64,000 bases of DNA, from contig JAFABB010000034.1 in NCBI GenBank assembly GCA_023426245.1, positions 1 through 64,000 of the forward strand. Reading direction: 5' to 3'. The position numbers were made by a program, and so were the translations under genes. Below the pieces are notes generated by a model, which saw only the letters and a list, made by a program, of their open reading frames with translations, searched no databases and was not told the origin of the DNA. This document shows, piece after piece, positions 42,721-51,226 of this stretch; position 1 is the first letter of the stretch, and each line of letters starts with the position of its first letter. The DNA comes from Bacillota bacterium (lineage in GTDB: Bacteria > Bacillota > UBA4882 > UBA8346).

Positions 42721-43560
42721 ATGTATGAAATAGTTACCAAGCGCAGGTTAAATTCGGTTGTGGTGTTAATTGAAGTTGAAGCCCCCTATATTGCCCGCAA
42801 ATGTGAACCCGGCCAATTCGTGGTCGTCCGGGTTGATACAAACGGGGAAAGAATCCCTCTTACCATAGCCGATTTCAATCGGGCAGAAAACAAAATAACC
42901 TTAATATATCAGGAACTGGGTTTCTCTACCAAACTTCTCAGCACCAAAAATGTAGGGGATTCCTTGCAAGATGTTGCCGGTCCATTGGGCATGCCCGCAG
43001 AATTAGAGAATTGTGACAAAGTTTTGGGAATCGGAGGTGGTGTCGGGGCAGCTCCGCTCTTTCCGCAGTTAAAAAGTTTAGCCGAAAAAGGCACCGAGGT
43101 TGATGCTATTTTGGGGGGCCGTACCGCTGAACTAGTAATTTTGGAAAATGAATTTAAAGTTTTTACCCATAGACTTACTGTTGCCACTGATGATGGCAGC
43201 TATGGAATGAAAGGCACTGTAGTCGATGGGCTTTTAACAATGATTGAAGCCAAACGCTATGATAAAGTCATTGCCATTGGGCCTTTACCAATGATGCGCG
43301 CAGTTGTCGCTCAAACCAAAGAACTGAATCTTCCGACCATGGTTTCTTTAAATCCAATTATGATCGATGGTACCGGCATGTGCGGTGGATGCCGGGTCAC
43401 CGTAGGAAGCGAAATCAAATTCGCCTGTGTTGACGGTCCGGATTTCGACGGTTTTTTGGTCGACTTTGATGAATGCATGCGCCGTCAAGCCATATATAAA
43501 AACAATGAACGGCACTATGAAGAAAATCATAGCTGCCACATTGGATTGGAGAACAAATAA
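42721..43560 (+). CDS. nfnA: NADH-dependent ferredoxin:NADP oxidoreductase subunit A
   Basis: 279 aa from ATG at 42721 after GAGGAGG. Ferredoxin-NADP reductase fold: FAD-binding RIPLTIADFN and GDSLQDVAGPLGMPA, nucleotide-binding GIGGGVGAAPLFP, and a [2Fe-2S] cluster motif CGGCRVTVGSEIKFACVDGP near the C-terminus. With NfnB it couples NADPH formation to flavin-based electron bifurcation between NADH and reduced ferredoxin. nfnB starts 3 bp on. A longer upstream frame crosses the MITE copy 3 and is not credible. Confidence 0.93.
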   Translation: MYEIVTKRRLNSVVVLIEVEAPYIARKCEPGQFVVVRVDTNGERIPLTIADFNRAENKITLIYQELGFSTKLLSTKNVGDSLQDVAGPLGMPAELENCDKVLGIGGGVGAAPLFPQLKSLAEKGTEVDAILGGRTAELVILENEFKVFTHRLTVATDDGSYGMKGTVVDGLLTMIEAKRYDKVIAIGPLPMMRAVVAQTKELNLPTMVSLNPIMIDGTGMCGGCRVTVGSEIKFACVDGPDFDGFLVDFDECMRRQAIYKNNERHYEENHSCHIGLENK

Positions 43561-43562
43561 CC

Positions 43563-44969
43563 ATGCCGAATATCGTGAACGAAAAAATTAAAATGGCCGA
43601 ACAAGACCCGCAGATTCGAAATAAGAATTTTACAGAAGTTGCCCTCGGCTATACTCCAGACCAAGCCCTTGCCGAAGCGAAACGTTGTTTGAATTGCAAA
43701 AATGCCAAATGTGTTTCCGGATGTCCGGTGGGAGTTCCGATACCCGAATTCATTCATAAAGTGGCTACCAGCGATTTTAGAGAAGCATATGAGACTTTAT
43801 TTACACAAAATGCCCTCCCGGCTATTTGCGGACGGGTCTGTCCCCAGGAGAACCAGTGTGAAGGACAATGCGTTAAAGGAATCAAAGGTGAGCCGGTAGC
43901 TATCGGAAGGCTGGAAAGATTCGTGGCAGATTATGCGATGAAGGATTCGGCGTTAAATCAATCCATTGCCAAAACCAAAGCCTTACCGGAAGATCCCAAG
44001 GTTGCGGTTATTGGTTCCGGCCCCGCAGGTCTCACTTGTGCCGGAGAGTTGGCCCGGAAAGGTTATGAAGTTATGATATATGAAGCTTTACATGAGCCAG
44101 GCGGCGTATTGATGTATGGTATCCCGGAATTCCGTTTGCCGAAAGCCCTGGTTAAGAAGGAGATTGCCAAGCTTAATACTTTAGGTGTTACGATCATTCC
44201 CAATGTCATTGTGGGAAAATCCATCACAATCGAAGAATTATTGGCTGACGGTTTTCAGGCGGTATTCATCGGATCAGGCGCCGGGTTACCGAAATTTATG
44301 GGAATCCCAGGGGAAAATTTAAACGGTGTTTATTCCGCCAATGAATTTTTGACCCGCAGCAACCTCATGAAAGCGTATGATAAAGAGGCGCCGACCCCAA
44401 TTTTTGTGGGCAAGAACGTCGCCGTAATCGGCGGCGGCAATGTGGCGATGGATGCAGCCCGAACTGCCAAACGTTTAGGGGCCGATAGTGTCTACATTAT
44501 CTACCGTCGCGGCAAAGAAGAATTACCAGCCCGTAAAGAAGAAACCCATCACGCTAAAGAGGAAGGAATTATTTTTTATTTTCTTACCTATCCCACCCGA
44601 ATTATTGGGGAAGAAGGTTGGGTTACCGGTCTGGAGTGCATCGACATGGAACTGGGCGCCCCCGATAAGAGCGGACGTCGCAGCCCGGTCCCAAAAGAAG
44701 GATCCGAGCACATTCTGGAAATAGACACAGTCATTGTTGCTATCGGCCAATCGCCCAACCCGCTAATCAGGCAGAGTACACCGGGGCTTGCCACTCAAAA
44801 ATGGGGCGGCGTTATTGTCAACGAAAATACGATGGCTACCAATAAGGATGGGGTCTATGCCGGGGGCGATGCAGTAACCGGAGCGGCCACTGTTATCTCA
44901 GCCATGGGGGCAGGAAAGAATGCAGCGGCAGCTATCGACCAGTATCTCACTTCCGCTAGGAAAAAATAA
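43563..44969 (+). CDS. nfnB: NADPH-binding subunit B of NfnAB
   Basis: 468 aa. N-terminal Fe-S region (CLNCKNAKCVSGCPVGVPIP, then ICGRVCPQENQCEGQC), FAD-binding VIGSGPAGLTCAGELARKG, NADPH-binding VIGGGNVAMDAARTAKRLGA, and a C-terminal YAGGDAVTGAATVISAMGAG. It is a relative of the glutamate synthase small subunit, but the adjacency of nfnA identifies the complex. The gene ends before a bidirectional terminator at 45011-45042. Confidence 0.93.
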   Translation: MPNIVNEKIKMAEQDPQIRNKNFTEVALGYTPDQALAEAKRCLNCKNAKCVSGCPVGVPIPEFIHKVATSDFREAYETLFTQNALPAICGRVCPQENQCEGQCVKGIKGEPVAIGRLERFVADYAMKDSALNQSIAKTKALPEDPKVAVIGSGPAGLTCAGELARKGYEVMIYEALHEPGGVLMYGIPEFRLPKALVKKEIAKLNTLGVTIIPNVIVGKSITIEELLADGFQAVFIGSGAGLPKFMGIPGENLNGVYSANEFLTRSNLMKAYDKEAPTPIFVGKNVAVIGGGNVAMDAARTAKRLGADSVYIIYRRGKEELPARKEETHHAKEEGIIFYFLTYPTRIIGEEGWVTGLECIDMELGAPDKSGRRSPVPKEGSEHILEIDTVIVAIGQSPNPLIRQSTPGLATQKWGGVIVNENTMATNKDGVYAGGDAVTGAATVISAMGAGKNAAAAIDQYLTSARKK

Positions 44970-45010
44970 CCGAGCAATAAAAACTATTGCTAATCATTTG
45001 TGCATAATAA

Positions 45011-45042
45011 AAAGGAAGGCCCCGTAAATAAGGCCTTTCTTT
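45011..45042. terminator. Bidirectional terminator between nfnB and the [2Fe-2S] gene
   Basis: AAAGGAAGGCC (45011-45021) pairs with GGCCTTTCTTT (45032-45042), one wobble, with A-rich and T-rich flanks. It separates convergent transcripts. Confidence 0.75.
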
Positions 45043-45057
45043 TGGTTCAATTTCTTA

Positions 45058-45312
45058 TTACTTTATCTTCTTTATCCTAGCCATCACCGTTTCTTTAAAA
45101 AATTGTTTTGCTGTTTCCGGCGATATGCTATAGTATTGGCCGTCTAACGTGATTGAAACGTTATTCTGACAATGTTTCATACAAAATGAAGCCTGTAAAT
45201 CAACTTGATCATGGATTGAATATTCCTCAATCAATTGTTGAAAAATGTTGATAATATTATATGAACCTTTTAGATGACAGGAACTTCCAATGCAAATTTG
45301 CAATTCAATCAT
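45058..45312 (-). CDS. Thioredoxin-like [2Fe-2S] ferredoxin, 84 aa
   Basis: MIELQICIGSSCHLKGSYNI with the C-x4-C ... C-x3-C pattern (CIGSSC, SFCMKHC). It overlaps the hydA stop by 4 bp, so is translationally coupled. In the second hydrogenase operon the same domain is fused to the end of HydA, which suggests this protein is a subunit or electron donor of HydABC copy 1. Confidence 0.85.
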   Translation of the reverse strand: MIELQICIGSSCHLKGSYNIINIFQQLIEEYSIHDQVDLQASFCMKHCQNNVSITLDGQYYSISPETAKQFFKETVMARIKKIK

Positions 45313-47012
45313 TGTTTCCCCTCTACTTCCCCTGGCTGATAATCGACATGAAGCAACTCGTGAATCTTCCCTTTGAGTAAACCTTTATACAAGGTCATCA
45401 TCAGGGGGTTTTCTTCCGAACGTTTAATACTGCATAATTTATCGGCAGAATAAAGTCCCTTACCGCGATTCTCTCTTCCTTTCAATGACGTAAAAGGTTG
45501 GCCAGCCCCGCTAATACAGCCGCCCGGGCAAGCCATCACTTCTACAAAGTCGTAATGTTTGCCTGCTTTAATCCTTTGAAGTAAATCGTCGGCATTTTTG
45601 AGTCCACTGACAATGGCAATCTTTAATTCCCTTTCGCCATAGGCAATAGTCGCCTCCTTAAGCCCTTCCATGCCACGCACCCCGCTGAATGCTATTGAAC
45701 TTAAGGTCCCAGGAGACTTATCCGTAGCAATCCGGCGGATTACAGCTTCAGTAACCCCTCCGGTAACGCCGAAAATGACGCCTGCCCCGGTCATACTCCC
45801 AAAAGGCATATCCACTGCTTCCGGTTCCAAATCCGCAAAAACAATGCCCGCTTCTTTGATCATCTTGACGAGTTCTTGGGTAGTGACCACATAATCAACC
45901 ATTGAAACCCCATCAATCTTGAACTCATCCCGGGCCGCTTCAAATTTCTTGGCCGTACAAGGCATTACCGCCACATGAACGATTTTCTTGCCGGAAGTCT
46001 TAAACTGTTCCTTGATCACAGAACCAAACATTTGCATGGGCGATCGGCAGGTCGAAATGTGAGAGAGCAGTTCTGGGTAATTTTTTTCACAATAATTAAC
46101 CCACGCCGGGCAGCAGGAAGTAAATAAAGGAAGATTTTCTCCTTCATCCAGCCGTTTCATGAATTCTGCCGCTTCTTCCAGCACAGTTAAGTCAGCGCCC
46201 GTCGAAGTATCAAAAACACTATCAAAACCCATTCTGCGAAGAGCTGCCACGATCCTGCCCATGGCATTTTCTTTGTCGCTTAAGCCAAATTCTTTATTGA
46301 TCGCAACTCTTACCGCCGGGGCAATTTGAGCGATTACTTTGGTATTTTTGTTATGCAGTTCGCGCCATACCCGATCCCGGTCACTTTTGACAACTATAGC
46401 GCCGGTAGGACAGACTGCCGAGCATTGTCCGCAGCCGATACAGTCCGACTGGGCGATTGGTTGATTAAAGATAGTGCTGATTGACATTTTCGAACCGCGA
46501 TAGGCAAAATCAATGGCACCCACATTTTGCACCTCTGAACACATCCGTACGCAGTCGCCGCATAGAATGCACTTATTGCTATCACGGGTAATGCATAAAG
46601 AGGAATCATCGATCTGCGGTTCCTCAGCGGTATTTTCGAAGCGGACCCTGTCGATACCGTAGCGGATGGCCAGTTCTTGCAGTTTACAATTACCATTTTT
46701 TGCGCATGTGGTACAGTCCCGGCAGTGATTGGCTAATAATAATTCCAGATTCATTTTACGGTGTTTGCGAATCTGTCCGGTGTTGGTGCGAATTTCCATT
46801 CCTCCCCGAGGTGGTGTTGAACAGGCGGTTTCAATACCACCCCATTTGTTCTCCACAATACACATGCGGCAAGCGCCATATATGGATAATTCCGAATAAT
46901 AGCAAAAAGTGGGGAGCTCGATTCCGGCCTTGCGGATTAATTCCAACAAATTTTTTTCACCATTGATTTCAACGGTTATTCCGTCGATTACCATTGATTC
47001 TTTTTTCCCCAT
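45309..47012 (-). CDS. hydA: Catalytic [FeFe] hydrogenase subunit HydA, copy 1
   Basis: 567 aa. N-terminal plant-type [2Fe-2S] (CYYSELSIYGACRMC), a His-Cys [4Fe-4S] motif (HCRDCTTCAKNGNC), two [4Fe-4S] motifs (CILCGDCVRMC and CIGCGQCSAVCPTGAI), and H-cluster motifs FTSCCPAWVNY, MPCTAKKFEA and MACPGGCISG, all catalytic residues intact. With HydB and HydC it should form the electron-bifurcating complex oxidising NADH and reduced ferredoxin to make H2, or the reverse. Operon order hydC-hydB-hydA-fd, controlled by the Rex site at 49474-49491. Confidence 0.95.
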   Translation of the reverse strand: MGKKESMVIDGITVEINGEKNLLELIRKAGIELPTFCYYSELSIYGACRMCIVENKWGGIETACSTPPRGGMEIRTNTGQIRKHRKMNLELLLANHCRDCTTCAKNGNCKLQELAIRYGIDRVRFENTAEEPQIDDSSLCITRDSNKCILCGDCVRMCSEVQNVGAIDFAYRGSKMSISTIFNQPIAQSDCIGCGQCSAVCPTGAIVVKSDRDRVWRELHNKNTKVIAQIAPAVRVAINKEFGLSDKENAMGRIVAALRRMGFDSVFDTSTGADLTVLEEAAEFMKRLDEGENLPLFTSCCPAWVNYCEKNYPELLSHISTCRSPMQMFGSVIKEQFKTSGKKIVHVAVMPCTAKKFEAARDEFKIDGVSMVDYVVTTQELVKMIKEAGIVFADLEPEAVDMPFGSMTGAGVIFGVTGGVTEAVIRRIATDKSPGTLSSIAFSGVRGMEGLKEATIAYGERELKIAIVSGLKNADDLLQRIKAGKHYDFVEVMACPGGCISGAGQPFTSLKGRENRGKGLYSADKLCSIKRSEENPLMMTLYKGLLKGKIHELLHVDYQPGEVEGKQ

Positions 47013-47015
47013 AAT

Positions 47016-48893
47016 TTATCGCTCCTCTTTTATTGCATGAAAACTGCATGTCCCGATGCAAGCTTCGCACTTTATACATTTTTGGGCATCAATCATAAAA
47101 GGCTCTTTAATTTTACCGGAAATCGCCCCTACGGGACATATCTTAGCACATTTTGAACAGCCCTTGCATATGACCGGGTCAATGGTGATACGCTTTAATT
47201 TTTGACAATTACCAGCAGGACATTTCTTTTCATAGATATGAGCCTCATATTCATCGCGGAAACTTTTAATGGTACTGACTACAGGCAAAGCTGCCGTTTT
47301 TCCCAGCCCGCAAAGGGCAGTAGCGGTGATGGTATCGGCTAAATCCAGCAACAATTGGATATCGCCATCGCGTCCCTGACCGGCGACAATTCGTTCTAAA
47401 ATTTCTAACATCCGCTTGGTGCCTTCACGACAAGGCACGCATTTACCGCAAGATTCTTTCTGAGTGAAATTCATAAAAAAGCGTGCTACTTCAACCATAC
47501 AGGTATTACTATCCATGACCACCAAACCGCCGGATCCGATCATGGCTCCTACTTTCTTTAATGAATCGAAATCCAAAGGCAGATCCAGGTGTTCTTTCGT
47601 AAGGCATCCCCCGGAGGGACCACCGATCTGGACCGCTTTAAATTCCGCACCGCCCCTCATACCGCCACCAACATCGAAAATGACTTCACGGAGTGTAGTC
47701 CCCATCGGGACTTCTATTAAGCCAGTATTTTCAATATTCCCGGTTAGAGCAAAAGCCTTCGTTCCGGGGCTGCTTTCCGGGCCCATGCTTTTATACCACG
47801 AAGCACCTCTTAAGATTATTCCAGGGACATTGGCATAGGTCTCTACATTATTCAGTACGGTCGGTTTCCCAAACAAGCCTTGTTCAACGGTACGCGGCGG
47901 CTTAACCCTGGGCATTCCTCTTTTGCCTTCAATCGAAGCCGTCAGTGCACTTCCTTCACCGCAAACAAATGCTCCGGCACCCCGGTTGATGTGAATTTGA
48001 AAATTAAAACCCGATCCTAAAACATTTTCACCGAGGAGTCCAAACTTAATCGCCTCTACAATTGCATTTTTCAGCCTGCTCACTGCCATTGGATATTCGG
48101 CACGCACATATATATAGCCCTCTGTAGCGCCACATGCTATTCCGGCAATCATCATCCCTTCCAACATCCGGTGGGGATCTCCCTCCATAATGCTTCTGTC
48201 CATAAAGGCGCCAGGATCGCCTTCGTCACCATTACATACGATATATTTGGGCCCAGCCTTTTGGCGACGAACCTGAGACCATTTTTTCCCCGCGGGAAAT
48301 CCTCCACCACCTCTTCCACGCAAATTGGATTGGGTAATTTGATCGACAATTGTCTCGGCATCGATTTCAAATAATGCGTTTTCGAGGGCTTGGTATCCCC
48401 CAATACCCAGGTATTCTTTTAGCGAAGTGGCATCGATATGACCGCAATGTTCCAAAACCACTCGGGTTTGTTTTTTATAAAAAGGGATATCTGCTTGTTT
48501 GGGGTACACTTGACCACTTTTTTGATAGATCAACCGTTCAATTAATTTCCCTTCGATAATTGTCTTTTCGATGATTTCTCGGCAATCCTCAGGCTGCACT
48601 CTGGTATAAAGATAGCCCTGAGGCTCGATCCGGACCAGCGGCCCCATTTCACAAAATCCATGGCAACCGCTTTTCTTCAGACCTATCGTTTTTTGGTCGG
48701 ATTCTTCAGCAAGCTCTACAGAACAAGGTATACCCTTTTCAACCATCAACTTTTGTAATTCTTCGTAAATCTCTAAAGAACCGCTGGCTACGCAACCGGT
48801 ACCGGCGCAGACCAATATTCTTCCTTTTTCCCCTGCAATTGACCGTTTACAGCTTTCGCGAAGTTGAACTAAATCCTCCCTACTTTTCAGCAT
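47016..48893 (-). CDS. hydB: NADH-binding flavoprotein subunit HydB (NuoF-like), copy 1
   Basis: 625 aa. N-terminal thioredoxin-like [2Fe-2S] (CAGTGCVASGS), NADH/FMN-binding RGRGGGGFPAGKKW and NGDEGDPGAFMDRS, NuoF [4Fe-4S] motif ESCGKCVPCREGTKRML, and two C-terminal [4Fe-4S] motifs (CKGCSKCAKICPVGAI, CIKCEACIGTCSFHA). The extra N- and C-terminal modules are the signature of HydB in bifurcating hydrogenases, as opposed to complex I. It overlaps hydC by 14 bp. Confidence 0.95.
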   Translation of the reverse strand: MLKSREDLVQLRESCKRSIAGEKGRILVCAGTGCVASGSLEIYEELQKLMVEKGIPCSVELAEESDQKTIGLKKSGCHGFCEMGPLVRIEPQGYLYTRVQPEDCREIIEKTIIEGKLIERLIYQKSGQVYPKQADIPFYKKQTRVVLEHCGHIDATSLKEYLGIGGYQALENALFEIDAETIVDQITQSNLRGRGGGGFPAGKKWSQVRRQKAGPKYIVCNGDEGDPGAFMDRSIMEGDPHRMLEGMMIAGIACGATEGYIYVRAEYPMAVSRLKNAIVEAIKFGLLGENVLGSGFNFQIHINRGAGAFVCGEGSALTASIEGKRGMPRVKPPRTVEQGLFGKPTVLNNVETYANVPGIILRGASWYKSMGPESSPGTKAFALTGNIENTGLIEVPMGTTLREVIFDVGGGMRGGAEFKAVQIGGPSGGCLTKEHLDLPLDFDSLKKVGAMIGSGGLVVMDSNTCMVEVARFFMNFTQKESCGKCVPCREGTKRMLEILERIVAGQGRDGDIQLLLDLADTITATALCGLGKTAALPVVSTIKSFRDEYEAHIYEKKCPAGNCQKLKRITIDPVICKGCSKCAKICPVGAISGKIKEPFMIDAQKCIKCEACIGTCSFHAIKEER

Positions 48894-49371
48894 TTATATA
48901 TTCCTCCTTCAACTTCGTCAAAAGTTCTGCCGCTTTATCGGGCGTCATTGCTGGGTAAACTTTATCGTTTACCGTTAAGACCGGGGCTAACCCGCACGCT
49001 CCCAAACAGGACACCGTTTCTACGGTAAATGATAAATCGTCGGTCGTCTTTTTGTCCTTTGAAAGCCCGAGTTCATTCCGTAAACGGTTTAAAATCGGAA
49101 TTGATTTTCTTACATGGCAGGCTGTCCCGTCGCAAACCTTGATCACATATTTGCCCTTGGGTTCCAATGAAAAATTTTCATAAAATGTCGCCACACTAAA
49201 TATTTGGGCTTTACTGAGCTTCAGCCTCTTCGATAAATGTGGAAAACACTCCTTAGGCAAATAACGATAATGCTCTTGAATATCTTGCAAAATTGCGATA
49301 ATCGCCCGCGACTCACCCCTATACTCGTCAATAATCCGATCAACCAAGGCATAATCGAAAGTTCTATTCAT
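48880..49371 (-). CDS. hydC: HydC subunit (NuoE-like), copy 1
   Basis: 163 aa. Helical N-terminus with AIIAILQDIQEHYRYLPKEC, then a thioredoxin-like [2Fe-2S] domain with CDGTACHVRKS and CLGACGLAP, the four cysteine ligands of NuoE. First gene of the operon, about 85 nt after the predicted transcription start controlled by the Rex site. Confidence 0.94.
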   Translation of the reverse strand: MNRTFDYALVDRIIDEYRGESRAIIAILQDIQEHYRYLPKECFPHLSKRLKLSKAQIFSVATFYENFSLEPKGKYVIKVCDGTACHVRKSIPILNRLRNELGLSKDKKTTDDLSFTVETVSCLGACGLAPVLTVNDKVYPAMTPDKAAELLTKLKEEYINAEK

Positions 49372-49463
49372 TGAACATCCCCTATTTCAAAATTTTTTGA
49401 ATGATAAAGATCAACAAATCTACACACCATTGGCCATTTTGGACTTGTATCTTGTTATCTTTT

Positions 49464-49491
49464 ATTATAAACTTTGTCAAATAAATAACAA
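49464..49491 (-). promoter_or_regulatory. Rex operator overlapping the hydCBA promoter, copy 1
   Basis: TTGTCAAATAAATAACAA at 49474-49491 (minus strand TTGTTA-N6-TGACAA). The TTGTTA half is the -35; the -10 is TATAAT read on the minus strand (49469-49464), spacer 16 bp, the same arrangement as at 36538 and 41273. Confidence 0.8.
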
Positions 49492-49787
49492 TCTCTGTTA
49501 TTTTAATTTACAATTATTCAGGAACGAAATGCTTAATTTAAAAACTAAAATGCAAAAAGTGAATTATAAGTTGTAGAACCGGAAAAATTTGATGCAACTT
49601 TGAGATTTCTGAAACGTTTGGGCAAATCATAGCAATCACGGTTGAACGATTTTTTTCGGGAAACCCCTTCACTAACGAAGACGATTATTGTGTTTGATTT
49701 GAAAGAGGCATATAATAGATTTTAAATTTGAAACAGATTCATTCGCTCCCTGAGATTATCATTGATAGCAAATTACAAGAGGTATTC
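49492..49787. other. Divergent intergenic region between hydC and the YbaK gene
   Basis: AT-rich, no ORF. A TATAAT (about 49710-49715) with a weak TTGTGT-like -35 may drive the downstream plus-strand gene. Nothing else recognisable. Confidence 0.3.
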
Positions 49788-50339
49788 ATGGAAACCATTA
49801 AAGTCGATCCGACAATTTACACAACACGGCCCGAGGATAATAATCGCCTTCAAAAGGAGATAGCTGTCTATACTTTACTCGATAAACTGCAAATTCCTTA
49901 TCTTCGTCTGGACCATGAACCCACTGCATCCATTGAAATATGCCACGAAGTTGAAATGATCCTGAAAATCCAAATCTGCAAAAACCTTTTCCTGTGCAAT
50001 TCAGCAAAAACGGATTTTTACCTATTCATGATATCGGGCCATAAAAAGTTGCAAACGAAGGACCTGTCCAGACAGATTCATTCATCCCGCTTGTCCTTTG
50101 CCGATGCTACCTATATGGAAAAATATTTAAATATCACGCCTGGTTCTGTCAGTGTATTAGGATTAATGAATGATCATCATCATTGTGTTAAGTTACTGAT
50201 TGATAAAGAAGTTTTAAATCTAGAATATATCGGATGTCACCCTTGCATCAACACTTCCAGCTTAAAAATCAAAACCTCAGATCTCATCGATAAATTTTTA
50301 CCGGCAACCGGACACCTGCCGACCCTGGTTGAAATTTAA
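49788..50339 (+). CDS. YbaK/ProX-type aminoacyl-tRNA deacylase
   Basis: 183 aa from ATG at 49788 with AAGAGG before it. YbaK/prolyl-tRNA-editing fold: KNLFLCNSAKTDFYLFMISG, then KDLSRQIHSSRLSFADATYM, GSVSVLGLMND and the C-terminal YIGCHPCINTSSLKI, closest to ProX/PrdX, which removes alanine from mis-charged tRNA-Pro. It overlaps no neighbour; its stop abuts the end of the convergent LytTR gene exactly (50339/50340). Confidence 0.85.
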   Translation: METIKVDPTIYTTRPEDNNRLQKEIAVYTLLDKLQIPYLRLDHEPTASIEICHEVEMILKIQICKNLFLCNSAKTDFYLFMISGHKKLQTKDLSRQIHSSRLSFADATYMEKYLNITPGSVSVLGLMNDHHHCVKLLIDKEVLNLEYIGCHPCINTSSLKIKTSDLIDKFLPATGHLPTLVEI

Positions 50340-51050
50340 CTATTCAATACCCATCCGCTGTTTAAACTCTTTTAAATAGGTACGGCTAACAGGTACTTCG
50401 TCGTGCTCATAATAATTCATCACTAAATTATAGGTATGATTAAACCATGGTACAATTTCTTTGATATAATTCTGATTTACCAGAAAACTCTTGTGGGTCC
50501 GAAAAAAACCACATTTCCCAAGTTTCTGTTCAAAACTGGCCAAAGTGTTCAAGCTAAAATATTCCCTATCTTTGGTTTTGATGGTGGTTTTTCGATCCGT
50601 TGTATAGCAGTAAATGATTTGTTCGGGCCTTAAAACGACAAACCGATCGGTTTCCCAAATGGTGATAATTTCCGGAATTGATTTTTCGTTTACTTTTAAT
50701 AACCAAAGAATGGATTGGAATATCCTCTGATGTTTCAAAGGCCATACAATATAATCATTTATTCCCGTGTCAAACGCTTCTCCGATTTGGTTGGACTGAC
50801 CAGCTACCCAAATAATTCTCGCCATCTCCGAATAGGCTTTGATCTTATGAACAATTTCGGAAAGTTGATGATTTTCTAAATCAATATTGATAAAAACCAA
50901 TTCCGGACCAAAGTTGAGCATTTCTTTTTCATATTCTTCAATACTGCAAAATTGACAATCGACTTTCACTTCCAGATTATCTTTTACATACTGAATACAT
51001 TCTTGAGCCTCATCGCTTTTAAAATTAAGAAATAGAATTTTCGGCTCCAT
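50340..51050 (-). CDS. LytTR-family regulator with degenerate receiver domain
   Basis: 236 aa from ATG at 51050 after GGAGG. The N-terminal half has a receiver-like fold but lacks its active site: the usual acidic pair is replaced (ILFLNFKSDEA), the phosphoacceptor position of LVFxDI is Asn (LVFINIDL), and the switch Lys is Trp (DYIVWPL). The C-terminal half is a good LytTR DNA-binding domain (IIYCYTTDRKTTIKT, SFLVNQNYIKEI, VPVSRTYLKEFKQRMGI). It probably acts without phosphorylation. No sensor kinase nearby. Placed between the hydrogenase operon and adhE, so a fermentation regulator is possible. Confidence 0.8.
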   Translation of the reverse strand: MEPKILFLNFKSDEAQECIQYVKDNLEVKVDCQFCSIEEYEKEMLNFGPELVFINIDLENHQLSEIVHKIKAYSEMARIIWVAGQSNQIGEAFDTGINDYIVWPLKHQRIFQSILWLLKVNEKSIPEIITIWETDRFVVLRPEQIIYCYTTDRKTTIKTKDREYFSLNTLASFEQKLGKCGFFRTHKSFLVNQNYIKEIVPWFNHTYNLVMNYYEHDEVPVSRTYLKEFKQRMGIE

Positions 51051-51085
51051 GTTGTCCTCCATTTTTTCATCCTTCTATAAAAAAC

Positions 51086-51120
51086 AACTCAAAATTCCTA
51101 CCAGACAGGAACTTTGAGTT
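51086..51120 (-). terminator. Intrinsic terminator downstream of adhE
   Basis: Minus-strand AACTCAAAGTTCCT pairs with AGGAATTTTGAGTT (51120-51107 and 51099-51086; one mismatch), then GTTTTTTAT. It ends the adhE transcript about 110 bp after the stop codon. Confidence 0.8.
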
Positions 51121-51226
51121 GAAGAAACTTTCTAAACACCCCGTTTGCTTTGATACAAAAACCCAATCGAGAATCGATACCTCAGATTGAAGCGTCCATC
51201 ATTTTGTACTAGAAAATTGATTCCGC

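Noticed and set aside
45309..49371. Part of respiratory complex I
   Set aside because: NuoE- and NuoF-like proteins are present but no membrane subunits, and HydA carries a full H-cluster; this is a soluble bifurcating hydrogenase.
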